Notes: generated by a model not told the origin, from the sequence alone. DNA of 64,000 nucleotides from Verrucomicrobiaceae bacterium UBA7681 (GCA_002482965.1 DLGZ01000009.1:197590-261589); one strand, 5' to 3'. Positions 8,100 to 17,599 are shown, numbered from the stretch's first letter. Program-made: numbers and translations.

Positions 8100-10259
8100 T
8101 TAACGCTGCGACACCTTGCCGCCTTCGAGCAGTTTTTCGAGATTGGAGTCGGGGCGGACGCCCTTTTTGATCGCCTCACCGTATTCAGCACGTGCCTTGT
8201 CCCACTGTGGGGGATCCCAGGTGATGTAGAGCACGGCGAGATTGAAATGGGCTTCGCCATAGGCGGGATCAATGGCCAGAGCCGTTTTGAATTCGCGTTC
8301 GGCACGTTCGATCAGGTTCAGCTTGGTGGCGATGATGCCGAGGTAATGCCTGCCACTGGCGTTGTCGGGGCGTTTGGCGAGGCTCTTCTCGAAATAGGTC
8401 ATCGCGTCCTTCCAGCGTTCCTGTTTGAAATAGGTAACGCCGAGCGCGAATGAGGCGGGCTCATTGGTCGGATCGTAGGCCAGCGCCTTCTGGAGGGATA
8501 CTTCGGCGTCGGCATGTTTGTTTTCACGCTGGCGTGTGATGCCCAGGCCGATGAGAGCGGTGACGTTTTTGGGTTCGGCCCGCAGCGCGTCCTGGTAAAA
8601 CTTGGCCGCGCTTTCGAAGTCCTTGTTCATGTAGGTTTCGTTGGCCTGGCTGATGAGTTTTTCGACAGAGGTCGGGGCAGGAGGGGCCGCTTTTTTATCG
8701 CTGTCCGGCGATGCGTTGGCGATGAGGGTGGCCTGCACGCCCTTGGGTCCGAGAAGTTCGCGCACGACGGGATCGGAGAAGAGTTTTTCCTCCTCCGGTG
8801 TGAGAATCATGCGCGCGTTTTTCATTTCTTCGACCTGCTTGACGAGATCGTTGGAGGCGCTCTCCATTTTCTGCAGTTCGGCGATCATGAGGTCCTTGGC
8901 GGCCTGCTGACGATGCTGGGTGCGCAGCTGGCGCATGATGATGCTGCGGAGCATTTCATTTTCCTGGGTGAGCTCAGGCGTGGTGGCGATCTTGCCCTCC
9001 ATGCCGGTTTGCACTTCTTTGAGCTGCTTCGTCAGCTCGGCGACCTGGGTCTGGTAGGTGGCGCTTTCTTTGCGCAGTTCGGCCATCTGGCCCTGCAAGC
9101 CGGTGAGCTGGCCGCGCAGAGCGACGATTTCCTGATCCTTGCGTCCGACATCCGCCTTGAGTGTTTCGACCTGCTTCTGCGCCTCGACGATCTCTTTTTT
9201 CAAGCGTTCGTTTTCTGCAATGAGGCGCTTCATTTCGGCGCTGCCGGTTTTCTTTTTCAGATCGTCCACCTCCGCCTGCAATCCCAGGCTGCGGGCACTG
9301 GCGGCATCACGTTCCTTGACGGCTGATTCACGCTGTTTCACCGCTTCATCGCGCTGAGTGATCGCGCCATCACGTTCCTTCACAATCTGGTCACGTTCTT
9401 TGAAGATTTTGTCACGCTCCTGCTGCAAGGCCGCAATTTGAGTGGAGGAATCGGCCAGTTTTTGGGAGGCGTCCTTGGCGGCAGCTTCGGCGGCTATCAG
9501 CCGCTGACCGTTTTTGCGCATCTCCAAATCCACCGCCATTTTTTCTTCCATCAGCTTGCCGAGCTGGCCCTGCGCAGCGCGGGCTTCTTCCACATCCCTG
9601 CCCATGGCGAGAATGCTTTGCTCCAAGGCGGAGGCCTTTTTGCCAAGAGCATCGTTTTGTGCGCGTGCGGTAGATATCTCGCCGGAGGCCCACTGGTACC
9701 AGTTCTGCCATTTGCCGAGATCAATTTGCTGCTGGTTGTTTTTTGTCTCCAGTTCCAGAATGCGCTGCTTGTGCATCTGCTCCCATTGGCTCAGCATATC
9801 GTTGAGGCTGGGCAGGGAGCCGGGGGAGGAGGGAAGGGGGGCTGCGGGTTGTGCCAGTATGCCGGGTGCCGGAATGGCGGCTGAAGGCATCGCAGGGGTC
9901 ATGGTCACCGCCGCCGTCGGTGCAGCAGCAGGTGCCTGTGCTTGCGGCTGCGACGAACGTGATTGCAGGCGTGTGAGGGCATCCTGAATTTTGTGCTGAC
10001 GTGAGGCACGCATTTCCGGCTGCCACGTCGGGTAATTCTGGGCAATGCTGTCCATGATCTCGCCAGCCTGCTTGAATTTGGTCTGTGCGAGCGTGAAGTC
10101 ACCGGAGGCTTCGAGTGCGGCGGCCTCATTGTTGAGGACAAAGCCGCGGAAGTACTGGTCCGCCACTTCGCTGCTGGCATCAATGGTCTGGGCATGCGAC
10201 ACCGGTGCGGTCAGGACAAGCGCCGCGAAGAGGGTGAGGACGTAAAAAAGGCGATTCAT
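8100..10259 (-). CDS. Exported coiled-coil and TPR repeat protein
   Basis: The 719-residue product has a signal peptide (MNRLFYVLTLFAALVLTAPVSHAQ), a short helical N-terminal domain, and a Pro/Ala linker at about 110-150. A long coiled coil runs from about 165 to 480 and includes the runs KERDQIVKERDGAITQRDEA and KQRESAVKERDAAS. At least four tetratricopeptide repeats follow from about 540 (ALRAEPKNVTALIGLGITRQ, ALAYDPTNEPASFALGVTYF, SLAKRPDNASGRHYLGIIAT, ALAIDPAYGEAHFNLAVLYI). It is probably a periplasmic scaffold or adaptor; no enzymatic motif is visible. It lies between a methyltransferase gene and the dipeptidase fusion on the same strand. The exact function is unknown. Confidence 0.8.
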   Translation of the reverse strand: MNRLFYVLTLFAALVLTAPVSHAQTIDASSEVADQYFRGFVLNNEAAALEASGDFTLAQTKFKQAGEIMDSIAQNYPTWQPEMRASRQHKIQDALTRLQSRSSQPQAQAPAAAPTAAVTMTPAMPSAAIPAPGILAQPAAPLPSSPGSLPSLNDMLSQWEQMHKQRILELETKNNQQQIDLGKWQNWYQWASGEISTARAQNDALGKKASALEQSILAMGRDVEEARAAQGQLGKLMEEKMAVDLEMRKNGQRLIAAEAAAKDASQKLADSSTQIAALQQERDKIFKERDQIVKERDGAITQRDEAVKQRESAVKERDAASARSLGLQAEVDDLKKKTGSAEMKRLIAENERLKKEIVEAQKQVETLKADVGRKDQEIVALRGQLTGLQGQMAELRKESATYQTQVAELTKQLKEVQTGMEGKIATTPELTQENEMLRSIIMRQLRTQHRQQAAKDLMIAELQKMESASNDLVKQVEEMKNARMILTPEEEKLFSDPVVRELLGPKGVQATLIANASPDSDKKAAPPAPTSVEKLISQANETYMNKDFESAAKFYQDALRAEPKNVTALIGLGITRQRENKHADAEVSLQKALAYDPTNEPASFALGVTYFKQERWKDAMTYFEKSLAKRPDNASGRHYLGIIATKLNLIERAEREFKTALAIDPAYGEAHFNLAVLYITWDPPQWDKARAEYGEAIKKGVRPDSNLEKLLEGGKVSQR

Positions 10260-10329
10260 GAATTATGGGGGGAAGGGGGCGGAGTTTACCGCTTTTCAGC
10301 AGGCTTGTAAATGGCCTTGGCTGCCTGTC

Positions 10330-10917
10330 TCAGGCCTGCCGCTGCCGCAAAACAGCCACCCAGCGGTCCACGGACTTGCCCGGAGCGTCCTGCAACGCCC
10401 GGCTGTTCTTGTTGCGCTTGTTGCTGACGACTTCCATGCCCAGCGCCTCCAGCGCGCGCAGCGCGAGACGGTGTTCGACATCGAAATAGCTGGTGATGAC
10501 CAGCATGCCGTCGGGGCGCAGCTTGGCGATGCCCTGGTCGAAAATCTTCTTCCACAGCTCTGGACCGTGCCAGAAGTTCTGGTGGCGCAGAAAGACCATG
10601 TTGAAGTCGTCACTCAGCTCTTTGTGCTGGTCGATCTTGGTGGCGTCCTCGATCAAAAACTGCGCGGGCAGATGACCATGAGCTTCACGTGCCTGCCGGA
10701 TTTCGCGGATGCGAATGTCTGCGCCGATCATTTCGACGCCGCCGCCTTGGGTGAGTTCGGAACCGACCTGGATCAAGGTCTCCGCTTCATCACAGCGTCC
10801 GCAGGCGAGGTTGAGGATGCGCATGTCCTTTTGTGCCGCAGGCAGATGCGGCGAAAGCGAGTCATGCAGCAGCGATTTCAGCTTCTGCATGTCTTCGACT
10901 ATCGGAGCGGGATGCAT
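10330..10917 (-). CDS. SAM-dependent methyltransferase, class I, substrate unknown
   Basis: This 195-residue protein has a Rossmann-type methyltransferase core. The glycine motif for S-adenosylmethionine is ILNLACGRCDEAE (about residues 33-45), and an acidic residue ending strand 2 is seen in EMIGADIR. Further core elements are FLIEDATKI and the strand 4/5 segment LRPDGMLVITSYFDVEHR. No substrate-specific motif is recognised, so it could methylate a small molecule, a lipid or RNA. The start is 3 bases from the end of trpB, so the two are very likely cotranscribed, although no link to tryptophan synthesis is evident. A 70-base gap separates it from the TPR gene downstream. Confidence 0.75.
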   Translation of the reverse strand: MHPAPIVEDMQKLKSLLHDSLSPHLPAAQKDMRILNLACGRCDEAETLIQVGSELTQGGGVEMIGADIRIREIRQAREAHGHLPAQFLIEDATKIDQHKELSDDFNMVFLRHQNFWHGPELWKKIFDQGIAKLRPDGMLVITSYFDVEHRLALRALEALGMEVVSNKRNKNSRALQDAPGKSVDRWVAVLRQRQA

Positions 10918-10920
10918 GGC

Positions 10921-12147
10921 TCAGAACTTCAACTCCTCACCGAAAATCATGCGTGCAGCCTGCGCGACGTCCTTGTCTCCGCGACCGGAGAGGTTGACGA
11001 GGATGATCTGATCTTTGCCCATGGTGGGGGCCACTTTGTGGACTTCGGCGATGGCGTGGCTGCTTTCGAGGGCGGGGATGATGCCTTCGACCTGGCTGAG
11101 TTCCTGGAACGCAGCGAGGGCCTCGTCATCGGTGGCGTAGTTGTAAGTGACGCGACCTTGATCGTGCAGCCAGGCGTGTTCGGGGCCGATGGCGGCGTAG
11201 TCGAGGCCGGCGCTGACGCTGTGGGTGAGCTCGATCTGGCCGTCGGCATTGGCCAGGAGCCAGGTCTTGGTGCCTTGCAGAACGCCGAGACGACCGCCTT
11301 GGAAGCGTGCGGCGTGGCGCTCAGGGATGATGCCGTCGCCGCCGGCTTCGACGCCGGTCATGCGCACGTCTTTGTCATTCAGGAAGGGATGGAAGAGGCC
11401 GATGCTGTTGCTGCCGCCGCCGACGCAGGCGACGAGGAGATCTGGCAGGCGCTCCTCGCGCTCCAAGATCTGACGGCGTGCCTCGACGCCGATGATGCGG
11501 TGGAAATCGCGCACCATCATGGGGAAGGGGTGTGAGCCGAGAGCGGAACCCAGGATGTAATGAGTGGTACGCACATTGGTCACCCAGTCGCGCATGGCCT
11601 CATTCACAGCTTCCTTGAGCGTAGCCTGACCCGCCGTCACAGCGACGACTTTGGCCCCGAGGAAACGCATGCGTGCGACATTGAGTGCCTGGCGCTCCAT
11701 GTCCACCTTGCCCATGTAGATGACGCATTCGCAGCCAAAACGTGCGCATACCGTGGCAGTGGCCACACCGTGCTGGCCGGCACCGGTTTCGGCGATGATG
11801 CGCTTCTTGCCGAGGCGCTGCGCGAGCAGGATCTGCCCAAGGGCGTTGTTGATCTTGTGCGCGCCGGTGTGCAGCAGGTCTTCGCGTTTGAGGTAAATTT
11901 TGGCACCGCCGAGCTTTTCGGTCCAGCGTTCGGCAAAGTACAGCGGCGTCGGGCGGCCAACATATTCGTGGAGCAGCCGGTCCAGTTCCTTCTGGAAAGC
12001 AGGGTCGGCTTTCGCCTTCTCGTAATGATCTGAAAGCTCGGTCAGCGCCGCCATGAGCGTTTCTGGCACGAACATGCCGCCGTACTGGCCAAAGTGGCCG
12101 TGGCTGTCGGGCATCACGGGGAGGGGAAGGATGGAGGCGGCGGTCAT
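10921..12147 (-). CDS. trpB: Tryptophan synthase beta chain
   Basis: TrpB joins indole and serine to make tryptophan with pyridoxal phosphate. The protein shows GQYGGMFVPETL near the N-terminus, the cofactor lysine in HTGAHKINNALGQ (K98 from the chosen start), the GAGQHG segment, the phosphate-binding loop VGGGSNSIG, and the C-terminal HAIAEVHK and LSGRGDKD motifs. These place it in the main TrpB1 group, which works with TrpA. The open frame extends to 12207, but the preferred start is the ATG at 12147 (408 residues, MTAASILP); the ATG at 12114 is also possible. No trpA, trpC or trpF is in the window, so trpB is apart from the other trp genes here, between lpxD and a methyltransferase. Confidence 0.95.
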   Translation of the reverse strand: MTAASILPLPVMPDSHGHFGQYGGMFVPETLMAALTELSDHYEKAKADPAFQKELDRLLHEYVGRPTPLYFAERWTEKLGGAKIYLKREDLLHTGAHKINNALGQILLAQRLGKKRIIAETGAGQHGVATATVCARFGCECVIYMGKVDMERQALNVARMRFLGAKVVAVTAGQATLKEAVNEAMRDWVTNVRTTHYILGSALGSHPFPMMVRDFHRIIGVEARRQILEREERLPDLLVACVGGGSNSIGLFHPFLNDKDVRMTGVEAGGDGIIPERHAARFQGGRLGVLQGTKTWLLANADGQIELTHSVSAGLDYAAIGPEHAWLHDQGRVTYNYATDDEALAAFQELSQVEGIIPALESSHAIAEVHKVAPTMGKDQIILVNLSGRGDKDVAQAARMIFGEELKF

Positions 12148-12222
12148 GGGGGGATGAAAATAGATCGAAGACCTGCCCTTGGCAACGTCTGCGCAGGCTT
12201 CAGGCAAAGTTACGCGCCTTGA

Positions 12223-13284
12223 TCAGGAATGGACCGTTCCGCCTTCGAGGGCGGCGAGTTTTTTTTCCAAAGCGCGCACGCGTTCCAGCAAATCGGGGAT
12301 TTTGGCCGGAAGGCTGAGCATCTTGCGCCCTTCCATGAGGGGACGGGCGGGATAACCGGTGTAGGCACCTGCTTCAAGAATGCTTTTGGTGACACCGGAT
12401 TTGGCAAAAAACATGACTTTGTCGCCGATTTCGAGGTGACCGGCCACGCCGACCTGACCACCCATGGTGACGTAGTTGCCCAAGCGGGTGCTGCCTGAGA
12501 TGCCGGTCTGCGAAACGATGATGCAGTGCTTTCCAAGGGTGCAGTTGTGCCCGATCTGCACCAGATTGTCGATTTTACAGCCTTCGCCGATCCAGGTGCG
12601 GCCGAAACGGGCGCGGTCAATGGTGGTGCAGGAACCGATTTCGACATCGTCATCGATCTGCACAATGCCGACCTGATCGATCTTCTGGTGGCGGCCCTGA
12701 ACCTGCTCATAGCCGAAGCCGTCGCTGCCGATCACGGAGCCACTGTGGAGAATGACGCGCTGACCCAGGATGCAGTATTCCTTGATGACGGAGCTGGCGT
12801 GAATGACGCAGTCGGCACCGAGTTTGACGCCTCGACCGATATAGACGCCAGCGTGGATCGTGCAGCCATCACCGAGGTGCACGCCGCACTCAACGACGGC
12901 ATGTGGACCGATGCTGACCTTCTGCGGGTCGTACACCACATCACTGGCGACCGTGGCGGTGGGATGCACGCCGGGCACAAACTCCATGGCGGGCGGCACA
13001 AAGAAGCGAATGACGGTGGAGAATGAGAGAGTGGGATTTTTGAGGCGAATCAGGGCAAGGCCTTCCCGCGCGTCGTTAGCGTCAAGATCCTCTGGAACGA
13101 GGGCCGCGGAGGCGCGGGTGGTTTTGAGCGAAGGCAGATAGCGTGCATTGCCAAGGAAAGTTACTTCACCAGGGCCGGCTTCCAGGATGGAGTTCAGGCC
13201 GGAAATGATGAATTCCGGGCTGCCGGCAGCGAGGGTTCCTCCGACGAGTTCAGTGAGTTTCTGCAGGGTGATTGAGTTGCTCAT
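12223..13284 (-). CDS. lpxD: UDP-3-O-acylglucosamine N-acyltransferase LpxD
   Basis: LpxD adds the N-linked hydroxyacyl chain in the third step of lipid A synthesis. The 353-residue length is usual. The N-terminal uridine-binding domain (ITLQKLTELVGGTLAAGSPE) is followed by a left-handed beta helix of hexapeptide repeats (about residues 105-300, for example VSIGPHAVVECGVHLGDG). The likely catalytic histidine is in NLVQIGHNCTLG. A short C-terminal coiled helix (LLERVRALEKKLAALEGG) completes the family layout. The gene follows bamA and skp, the classical envelope cluster order, but a strong terminator separates it from skp, so it may need its own promoter. It shows that this organism makes lipid A and has a true outer membrane. 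Confidence 0.95.
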   Translation of the reverse strand: MSNSITLQKLTELVGGTLAAGSPEFIISGLNSILEAGPGEVTFLGNARYLPSLKTTRASAALVPEDLDANDAREGLALIRLKNPTLSFSTVIRFFVPPAMEFVPGVHPTATVASDVVYDPQKVSIGPHAVVECGVHLGDGCTIHAGVYIGRGVKLGADCVIHASSVIKEYCILGQRVILHSGSVIGSDGFGYEQVQGRHQKIDQVGIVQIDDDVEIGSCTTIDRARFGRTWIGEGCKIDNLVQIGHNCTLGKHCIIVSQTGISGSTRLGNYVTMGGQVGVAGHLEIGDKVMFFAKSGVTKSILEAGAYTGYPARPLMEGRKMLSLPAKIPDLLERVRALEKKLAALEGGTVHS

Positions 13285-13317
13285 GGAGCAGATAGATAGA
13301 GATATCTACGCTGTAAC

Positions 13318-13354
13318 AAAAAAAGGCACGTCGCAAATGTTTGCGACGTGCCTT
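13318..13354 (-). terminator. Rho-independent terminator after skp/ompH
   Basis: A perfect 15-base inverted repeat (AAGGCACGTCGCAAA at 13323-13337 and its complement at 13340-13354) has only two bases between the arms. On the minus strand the stem is followed by a run of seven T, the hallmark of an intrinsic terminator. It starts 22 bases after the skp stop codon and lies upstream of the lpxD start at 13284. Confidence 0.92.
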
Positions 13355-13375
13355 GGTAAAACTGAGAGCCGCAGG

Positions 13376-14011
13376 CTATTTTTTGGGTTCCTCAGCCTTG
13401 GGGGCTGGAGCAGCGGCATCTTCCTTCTTGGGCTCGGCTCCAGGAGGTGGCGCATCCTTGTTCAACTCGACGATGAGCTGGTCGGTGAGGTCGGTGGCGG
13501 CACCTTCCCTGACGTGCAAAATGATAGGCACGGTGGAAAGACTGACGCCGGTCTTGTCAAAGACGATGTCGTATAAGTCTGCCTTGGAGCGGTCGCGGAC
13601 GACAACGAGAATCTCCTCATAGAGGCCTTTGCGGATCTGCATGTCCTCCTGCTTGAGCTGCTGCTGGCGACGATCAGCGAATTCCTGCATTTCCATTTCC
13701 AGGGCACGGATTTCTTTCACTTTTTCACCCAGTTCAGCACCGTATTTCGCACGCTGTTCAGGGGTGATGATCGGGTCCTGTGCAATTTTCTGGAGTTTTT
13801 GGGCCTCCGCAGCCAGGTTTTTATACGTGTTCTGACGCTCAGTCATTTCCTGGGCGGCTTTTTCGTAATTCGCCTTGTACTTGTCTGCAGCGGTTTTGGT
13901 TTTGTGGAACTCCTGGAAGACTTTGGACATGTCGATCACACCGATTTTGAGATCGGCGGCCTGAAGAGTGACGGTGGCGAGAATAAGGGCGATGAACGCG
14001 CTGCGAATCAT
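13376..14011 (-). CDS. Periplasmic chaperone Skp/OmpH family
   Basis: The 211-residue protein has a signal peptide (MIRSAFIALILATVTLQAAD). The OmpH/Skp opening KIGVIDMSKVFQEFHKTK follows, then a long charged helix pair (about residues 45-120), and a C-terminal segment similar to the Skp head. Skp holds unfolded outer-membrane proteins in the periplasm and passes them to the BAM complex. The last 30 residues (after LNKDAPPPGAEP) are rich in Pro, Ala, Lys and Glu and probably disordered. The frame is open to 14050, but the ATG at 14011 places the signal peptide at the very N-terminus. It follows bamA by about 60 bases and is closed by the strong hairpin at 13318-13354. Confidence 0.88.
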   Translation of the reverse strand: MIRSAFIALILATVTLQAADLKIGVIDMSKVFQEFHKTKTAADKYKANYEKAAQEMTERQNTYKNLAAEAQKLQKIAQDPIITPEQRAKYGAELGEKVKEIRALEMEMQEFADRRQQQLKQEDMQIRKGLYEEILVVVRDRSKADLYDIVFDKTGVSLSTVPIILHVREGAATDLTDQLIVELNKDAPPPGAEPKKEDAAAPAPKAEEPKK

Positions 14012-14071
14012 AAGTGTTGGGAGGTTGAACGAGATTGGGGGAACAGACAAATAAATTGTCCAAACGGGCTG

Positions 14072-16423
14072 CTAGAACTTGTAGCCCATGTTGAACTGGA
14101 AGCGACCGCCATTGCCTGAAGTGGCGTCCTTGCCGATTGGAACCGCGTAGTCAATACGGACGGGGCCGACGGGAAGGAAGAGACGCAGACCGATACCTGC
14201 ATCGGAGTATACAGCGCCATTGCCAGTGGTGGCACCAGTGGCCCCGGAAATGGAGCCGATGTCTCCGAAGAACACCACTCGCGGTGACTTTTCCGTGTTG
14301 GCGGTGATGTGCACCGGAACGGAAAATTCGCTGCTGGCGTAAATGGAGGTCAGGCCACCGATGGGTTCACCGGTATTATCCTTGGGGCCGGCATGACGAT
14401 AAGTGAAGCCGCGCAGGTTGTTGGCACCGCCGAGGAATTGGCGTTCAAAAATGGGCACCCGGTCGCCGTTCCAGCTGTTTGCTACGCGGAACATTCCCTC
14501 GAAGCTGAGGATGGTGTCTCCCGGCAGGTTGAAATATTGCTGGCCGCCGATGTTGCCGCCATAAACCGGGACATCGCCTCCAAGGCCCGACAGAAGGATT
14601 CCTGCTTCGATCTTGTGACCGCTGCGAGTGATGAAGACGCTGTCCCGCGTGTCGTGCACAAAGTTCGTATCAATCTTGCTTTGAATGTAGGATCCGGCCT
14701 CCTGGGCAATGAGAGCAGAGGCTCCGCTGGCAATGCTGCCGACTGTGATCTGCTGCAGGGTGTAGGTGCTCTCGATGTAGGAGTGCTCACCAAGCCGTTT
14801 ACGCAAACCGGACGAGACGCCGACGTTGGTTTGATTGAAGAAGTTGGAGAGGTAGTAGAGGTTGTGATAGAACGCCTCAACAGTGAGGGCCAGTTCGCGA
14901 CCCAGGAACCACGGTTCGGTCCAGCTGATGGTGACGTCACGACGCAGCGCACCCGCCCGGATGTTGGCGTTGAAACGCTGGCCGCCGCCACGGAAATCTT
15001 TCCAGTCACGGATGTCAAAGTTGGTCTGAGTCACCTGGATGAATCCAGTGATGCTGTCGATGGAACTGAATCCGGCACCGAAGTTCACCGTGCCGGTGGA
15101 CTGCTCCGCCACGTTGATGTCCACATCCTTGTAGCCGGGCGCAGTGGTGGGGGTGTTGCGCATATCGACTGAACTGAAGTAGTTCAGGTTTTGCAGGCGG
15201 CTTTTACCGGCCTCGATTTTTACGGTGTTCAGCTCCTCGCCTGGTGCAAATGGGAGCTCGCGGCGGATGACTTCATCCTTCGTGACAGAGTTGCCGGAAA
15301 TGTTGACCTTGCTGATGTAGGACTTGGTGCCTTCCGTGATGTTGTAGGCGACGGCGACCTGTCCGGCGCCGGTCTCCAAAATGCTGGTCTCCACACGTGC
15401 ATCGGCGTAGCCACGGGAGCCGTAGTAGTCTTGAATCATCTTTTCATCAGCCTTGATAAAGCTGCCGACGTAAGCGAATCCGGGTTCAGTCTTGATGCCC
15501 TGCATCAGGACTTCATTGGTGAAAATGGTGTTGCCGGAGATCTTGACCGCCGAGACGTCATACTTGGCGCCTTCATTGATCACGTAAACGAGGTCCATCT
15601 GCTTGGAGGACACTGGTTCACGCCGCACCTCGGTCACTTTGGCATACACATAACCCTTGTCCTGAAAGGCCTGCTCGATCTTTTTGATGTCTTCCTGCAG
15701 ATCCTGATTGCTCAGCTTACCTTTTTTGCCCCACAAGTTCCAGATGTGGTGCTCTTGGGATTTGATGTTGCCGCGCAGCACACGTGACTTGATGGCGGTG
15801 TTGCCTTCGAAACGGATGTCATGAATGATGCCTCGCGCACCTTCATCGACTTTAAAAGTCACCGTGGAGAACCCTTCGCGGGCGGACGGGGTGATGTCAT
15901 AGCTTGCGATCACATCGGAGAACCCCTTCTTTTCGTACAGTTCCACAATCTTCTGCTGCGCAGCGGAAAGCTTGATGTCATCCACCGGGTCGCCCACTTT
16001 GACCGCGATGTCTTTGCGCAGCTTGGTGTTGTCGATGGCTGTATTGCCAATAAAATTGATCTCGGCAATGCCGCCGCGACCCACGATTTCGACGATGACT
16101 TTGACGCCGCCAGCCACGTCCACTGCGCGGATGTCCAGATTTTCCACGGCTCCTGTGCTGTAGAGTGCACGGATGTCACGTTCCACCGAGTCATTGCTGA
16201 ACGGCTGACCCACACGGGTGGACAGCTGGCTGCGAATGCGGTTTTCATCCAGCTTTACAGCGCCTTTGAAGAGGATCTGCACGTCCTGGACAATTTTCTT
16301 TGCCGAGGGTGCCGCCGGGAGGCCCGCTTGTGCTCGGGCCTGCTGTGTTGTGGCAGTCAATAGAGTGATGGCCACTACAGATAAAAGTGTCAGGCGAGAC
16401 AGAGGGGAAGTTCCGTGGTTCAT
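14072..16423 (-). CDS. bamA: Outer membrane protein assembly factor BamA
   Basis: BamA inserts beta-barrel proteins into the outer membrane. From the chosen ATG the protein has 783 residues: a signal peptide ending near QARAQA, five POTRA domains (about residues 40-400; examples ILFKGAVKLDENRIRSQLS and DIRFEGNTAIKSRVLRGNIK), and a 16-strand barrel ending in an aromatic residue (FNMGYKF). The loop-6 region shows GGANNLRGFTYR, which contains the conserved R-G-F/Y motif. The frame is open upstream to 16522, but the ATG at 16423 gives a plain signal peptide. It heads the minus-strand envelope cluster; the divergent EamA transporter gene starts about 250 bases away. Confidence 0.95.
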   Translation of the reverse strand: MNHGTSPLSRLTLLSVVAITLLTATTQQARAQAGLPAAPSAKKIVQDVQILFKGAVKLDENRIRSQLSTRVGQPFSNDSVERDIRALYSTGAVENLDIRAVDVAGGVKVIVEIVGRGGIAEINFIGNTAIDNTKLRKDIAVKVGDPVDDIKLSAAQQKIVELYEKKGFSDVIASYDITPSAREGFSTVTFKVDEGARGIIHDIRFEGNTAIKSRVLRGNIKSQEHHIWNLWGKKGKLSNQDLQEDIKKIEQAFQDKGYVYAKVTEVRREPVSSKQMDLVYVINEGAKYDVSAVKISGNTIFTNEVLMQGIKTEPGFAYVGSFIKADEKMIQDYYGSRGYADARVETSILETGAGQVAVAYNITEGTKSYISKVNISGNSVTKDEVIRRELPFAPGEELNTVKIEAGKSRLQNLNYFSSVDMRNTPTTAPGYKDVDINVAEQSTGTVNFGAGFSSIDSITGFIQVTQTNFDIRDWKDFRGGGQRFNANIRAGALRRDVTISWTEPWFLGRELALTVEAFYHNLYYLSNFFNQTNVGVSSGLRKRLGEHSYIESTYTLQQITVGSIASGASALIAQEAGSYIQSKIDTNFVHDTRDSVFITRSGHKIEAGILLSGLGGDVPVYGGNIGGQQYFNLPGDTILSFEGMFRVANSWNGDRVPIFERQFLGGANNLRGFTYRHAGPKDNTGEPIGGLTSIYASSEFSVPVHITANTEKSPRVVFFGDIGSISGATGATTGNGAVYSDAGIGLRLFLPVGPVRIDYAVPIGKDATSGNGGRFQFNMGYKF

Positions 16424-16674
16424 AGGCAGGGCAGAGTAAGCAGACGGGATAAAGACTGGGCAGCAGGGCACACCCATACTGGGGCATGACAAGCCTGCAT
16501 TACTGCTTCCGCACCGCTCCACGTCAAGGCGTAAGTTCTAAGGGGGTTCTTGCCATTATTTGAGGACATAGAATGAATAGGTGGCGGTCGGGTGGTTTTC
16601 GTCCTTTGTATGAGGGACGAAAAAAGAGGCTCTCAGCAACTGAAACGGCTGGAGCAACAGTTCTGTCACTAAGC
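16424..16674. other. Divergent intergenic region between bamA and the EamA gene
   Basis: About 250 bases separate two divergent genes and must hold both promoters. No convincing -10/-35 pair stands out. The clearest structure is an inverted repeat at 16596-16623 (arms TTTTCGTCC and GGACGAAAA, 10-base loop). It is not a terminator on either strand because the T run precedes the stem in both readings. It could be a transcript leader hairpin or an operator. Confidence 0.35.
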
Positions 16675-17556
16675 ATGTCCCGTTCCAATTTGCGCAATTA
16701 CATCCAGCTGCATCTTGTGGTGCTGGCCTGGGGGCTCACGGCGATATTGGGCAAGCTCATCCTGCTGCCGCCTGTGGATGTTGTGCTGTGGCGTACGGCG
16801 CTGGCGGTGCTCTGCTTTGCGGCGCTGGCCCATTCCATGGGGCATTCGCTTTGGGTTTCGCGCCGCAGAATTTTAGCGATGCTCGGCGTGGGTGTTATTT
16901 TAGGGTTGCACTGGATTTTGTTCTTCTGGTCTGCGCGGCTGGCCACCGCTTCCGTGTGTCTGGCGGCGATGCCCACGGCCATGCTGTGGTGTTCGCTGAT
17001 TGAGCCTGTCATTGACGGCTCACGGCGCTGGCGGTTTGCGGAACTTCTCGTGGGTGCGGTCATGGTGGGGGCCGTGTGGCTTATCTATCAGGTGGAATTT
17101 CGCTACTGGCAGGGCTTCTCCGTGGCCATCGCCGCTGCTGTGCTGGCCGCCTTTTTCGCCACCCTGAGCAAGCAGCAGGTCGCCCGGGACACGCATTGGA
17201 GCGTGATTGGCTGTTATCAGATGGCCGGTGCATGCCTCGCTGCGTGCGTTGCACGCCCCTTCCTTGAAAACGGAGTCATGCCTAGTCTGCCAGATGCAGC
17301 TTCCGCGCTTTGGCTTGGTGTGCTCGCCCTGGTATGCACCGTGGCAGCCTATGCGGGGTTCATGGATGTGCTGCGTCGCGTCAGCGTCTTCACGGTGAAC
17401 GTGGTTTATAATATGGAGCCGGTGTATGGCATTGTGCTGGCCGCCTGGGTGTTTGGGAAGGCTGAGTATATGAGTGCGGGGTTCTACCTTGGCGCATCGC
17501 TTATTATTGCCGTGGTGCTGACTTTGCCATGGATTCGGCGTTGGGTGGAAAGGTGA
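16675..17556 (+). CDS. EamA/DMT family transporter
   Basis: This 293-residue integral membrane protein has about ten hydrophobic segments arranged as two EamA repeats, the layout of drug/metabolite transporters. The first repeat starts at LHLVVLAWGLTAILGKLI and the second around FSVAIAAAVLAAFFATLSKQ. The C-terminal half ends with NVVYNMEPVYGIVLAAWVFG, a typical EamA segment with the conserved N-x-E-P-V. Such exporters carry metabolites or amino acids; the substrate cannot be told from sequence. The frame is open from 16573, but the residues before the ATG at 16675 are hydrophilic and unlike the family. The gene lies 43 bases upstream of the helicase-nuclease gene, with no clear functional link. 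Confidence 0.85.
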   Translation: MSRSNLRNYIQLHLVVLAWGLTAILGKLILLPPVDVVLWRTALAVLCFAALAHSMGHSLWVSRRRILAMLGVGVILGLHWILFFWSARLATASVCLAAMPTAMLWCSLIEPVIDGSRRWRFAELLVGAVMVGAVWLIYQVEFRYWQGFSVAIAAAVLAAFFATLSKQQVARDTHWSVIGCYQMAGACLAACVARPFLENGVMPSLPDAASALWLGVLALVCTVAAYAGFMDVLRRVSVFTVNVVYNMEPVYGIVLAAWVFGKAEYMSAGFYLGASLIIAVVLTLPWIRRWVER

Positions 17557-17599
17557 GAGTGCTGGACATGCCGCGCCGCGTGGGCTTGCATCGCTGCAA

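Noticed and set aside
16596..16623. Inverted repeat TTTTCGTCC/GGACGAAAA as terminator
   Set aside because: The T run precedes the stem on both strands, so neither direction gives a stem followed by T; it also lies upstream of both divergent genes.
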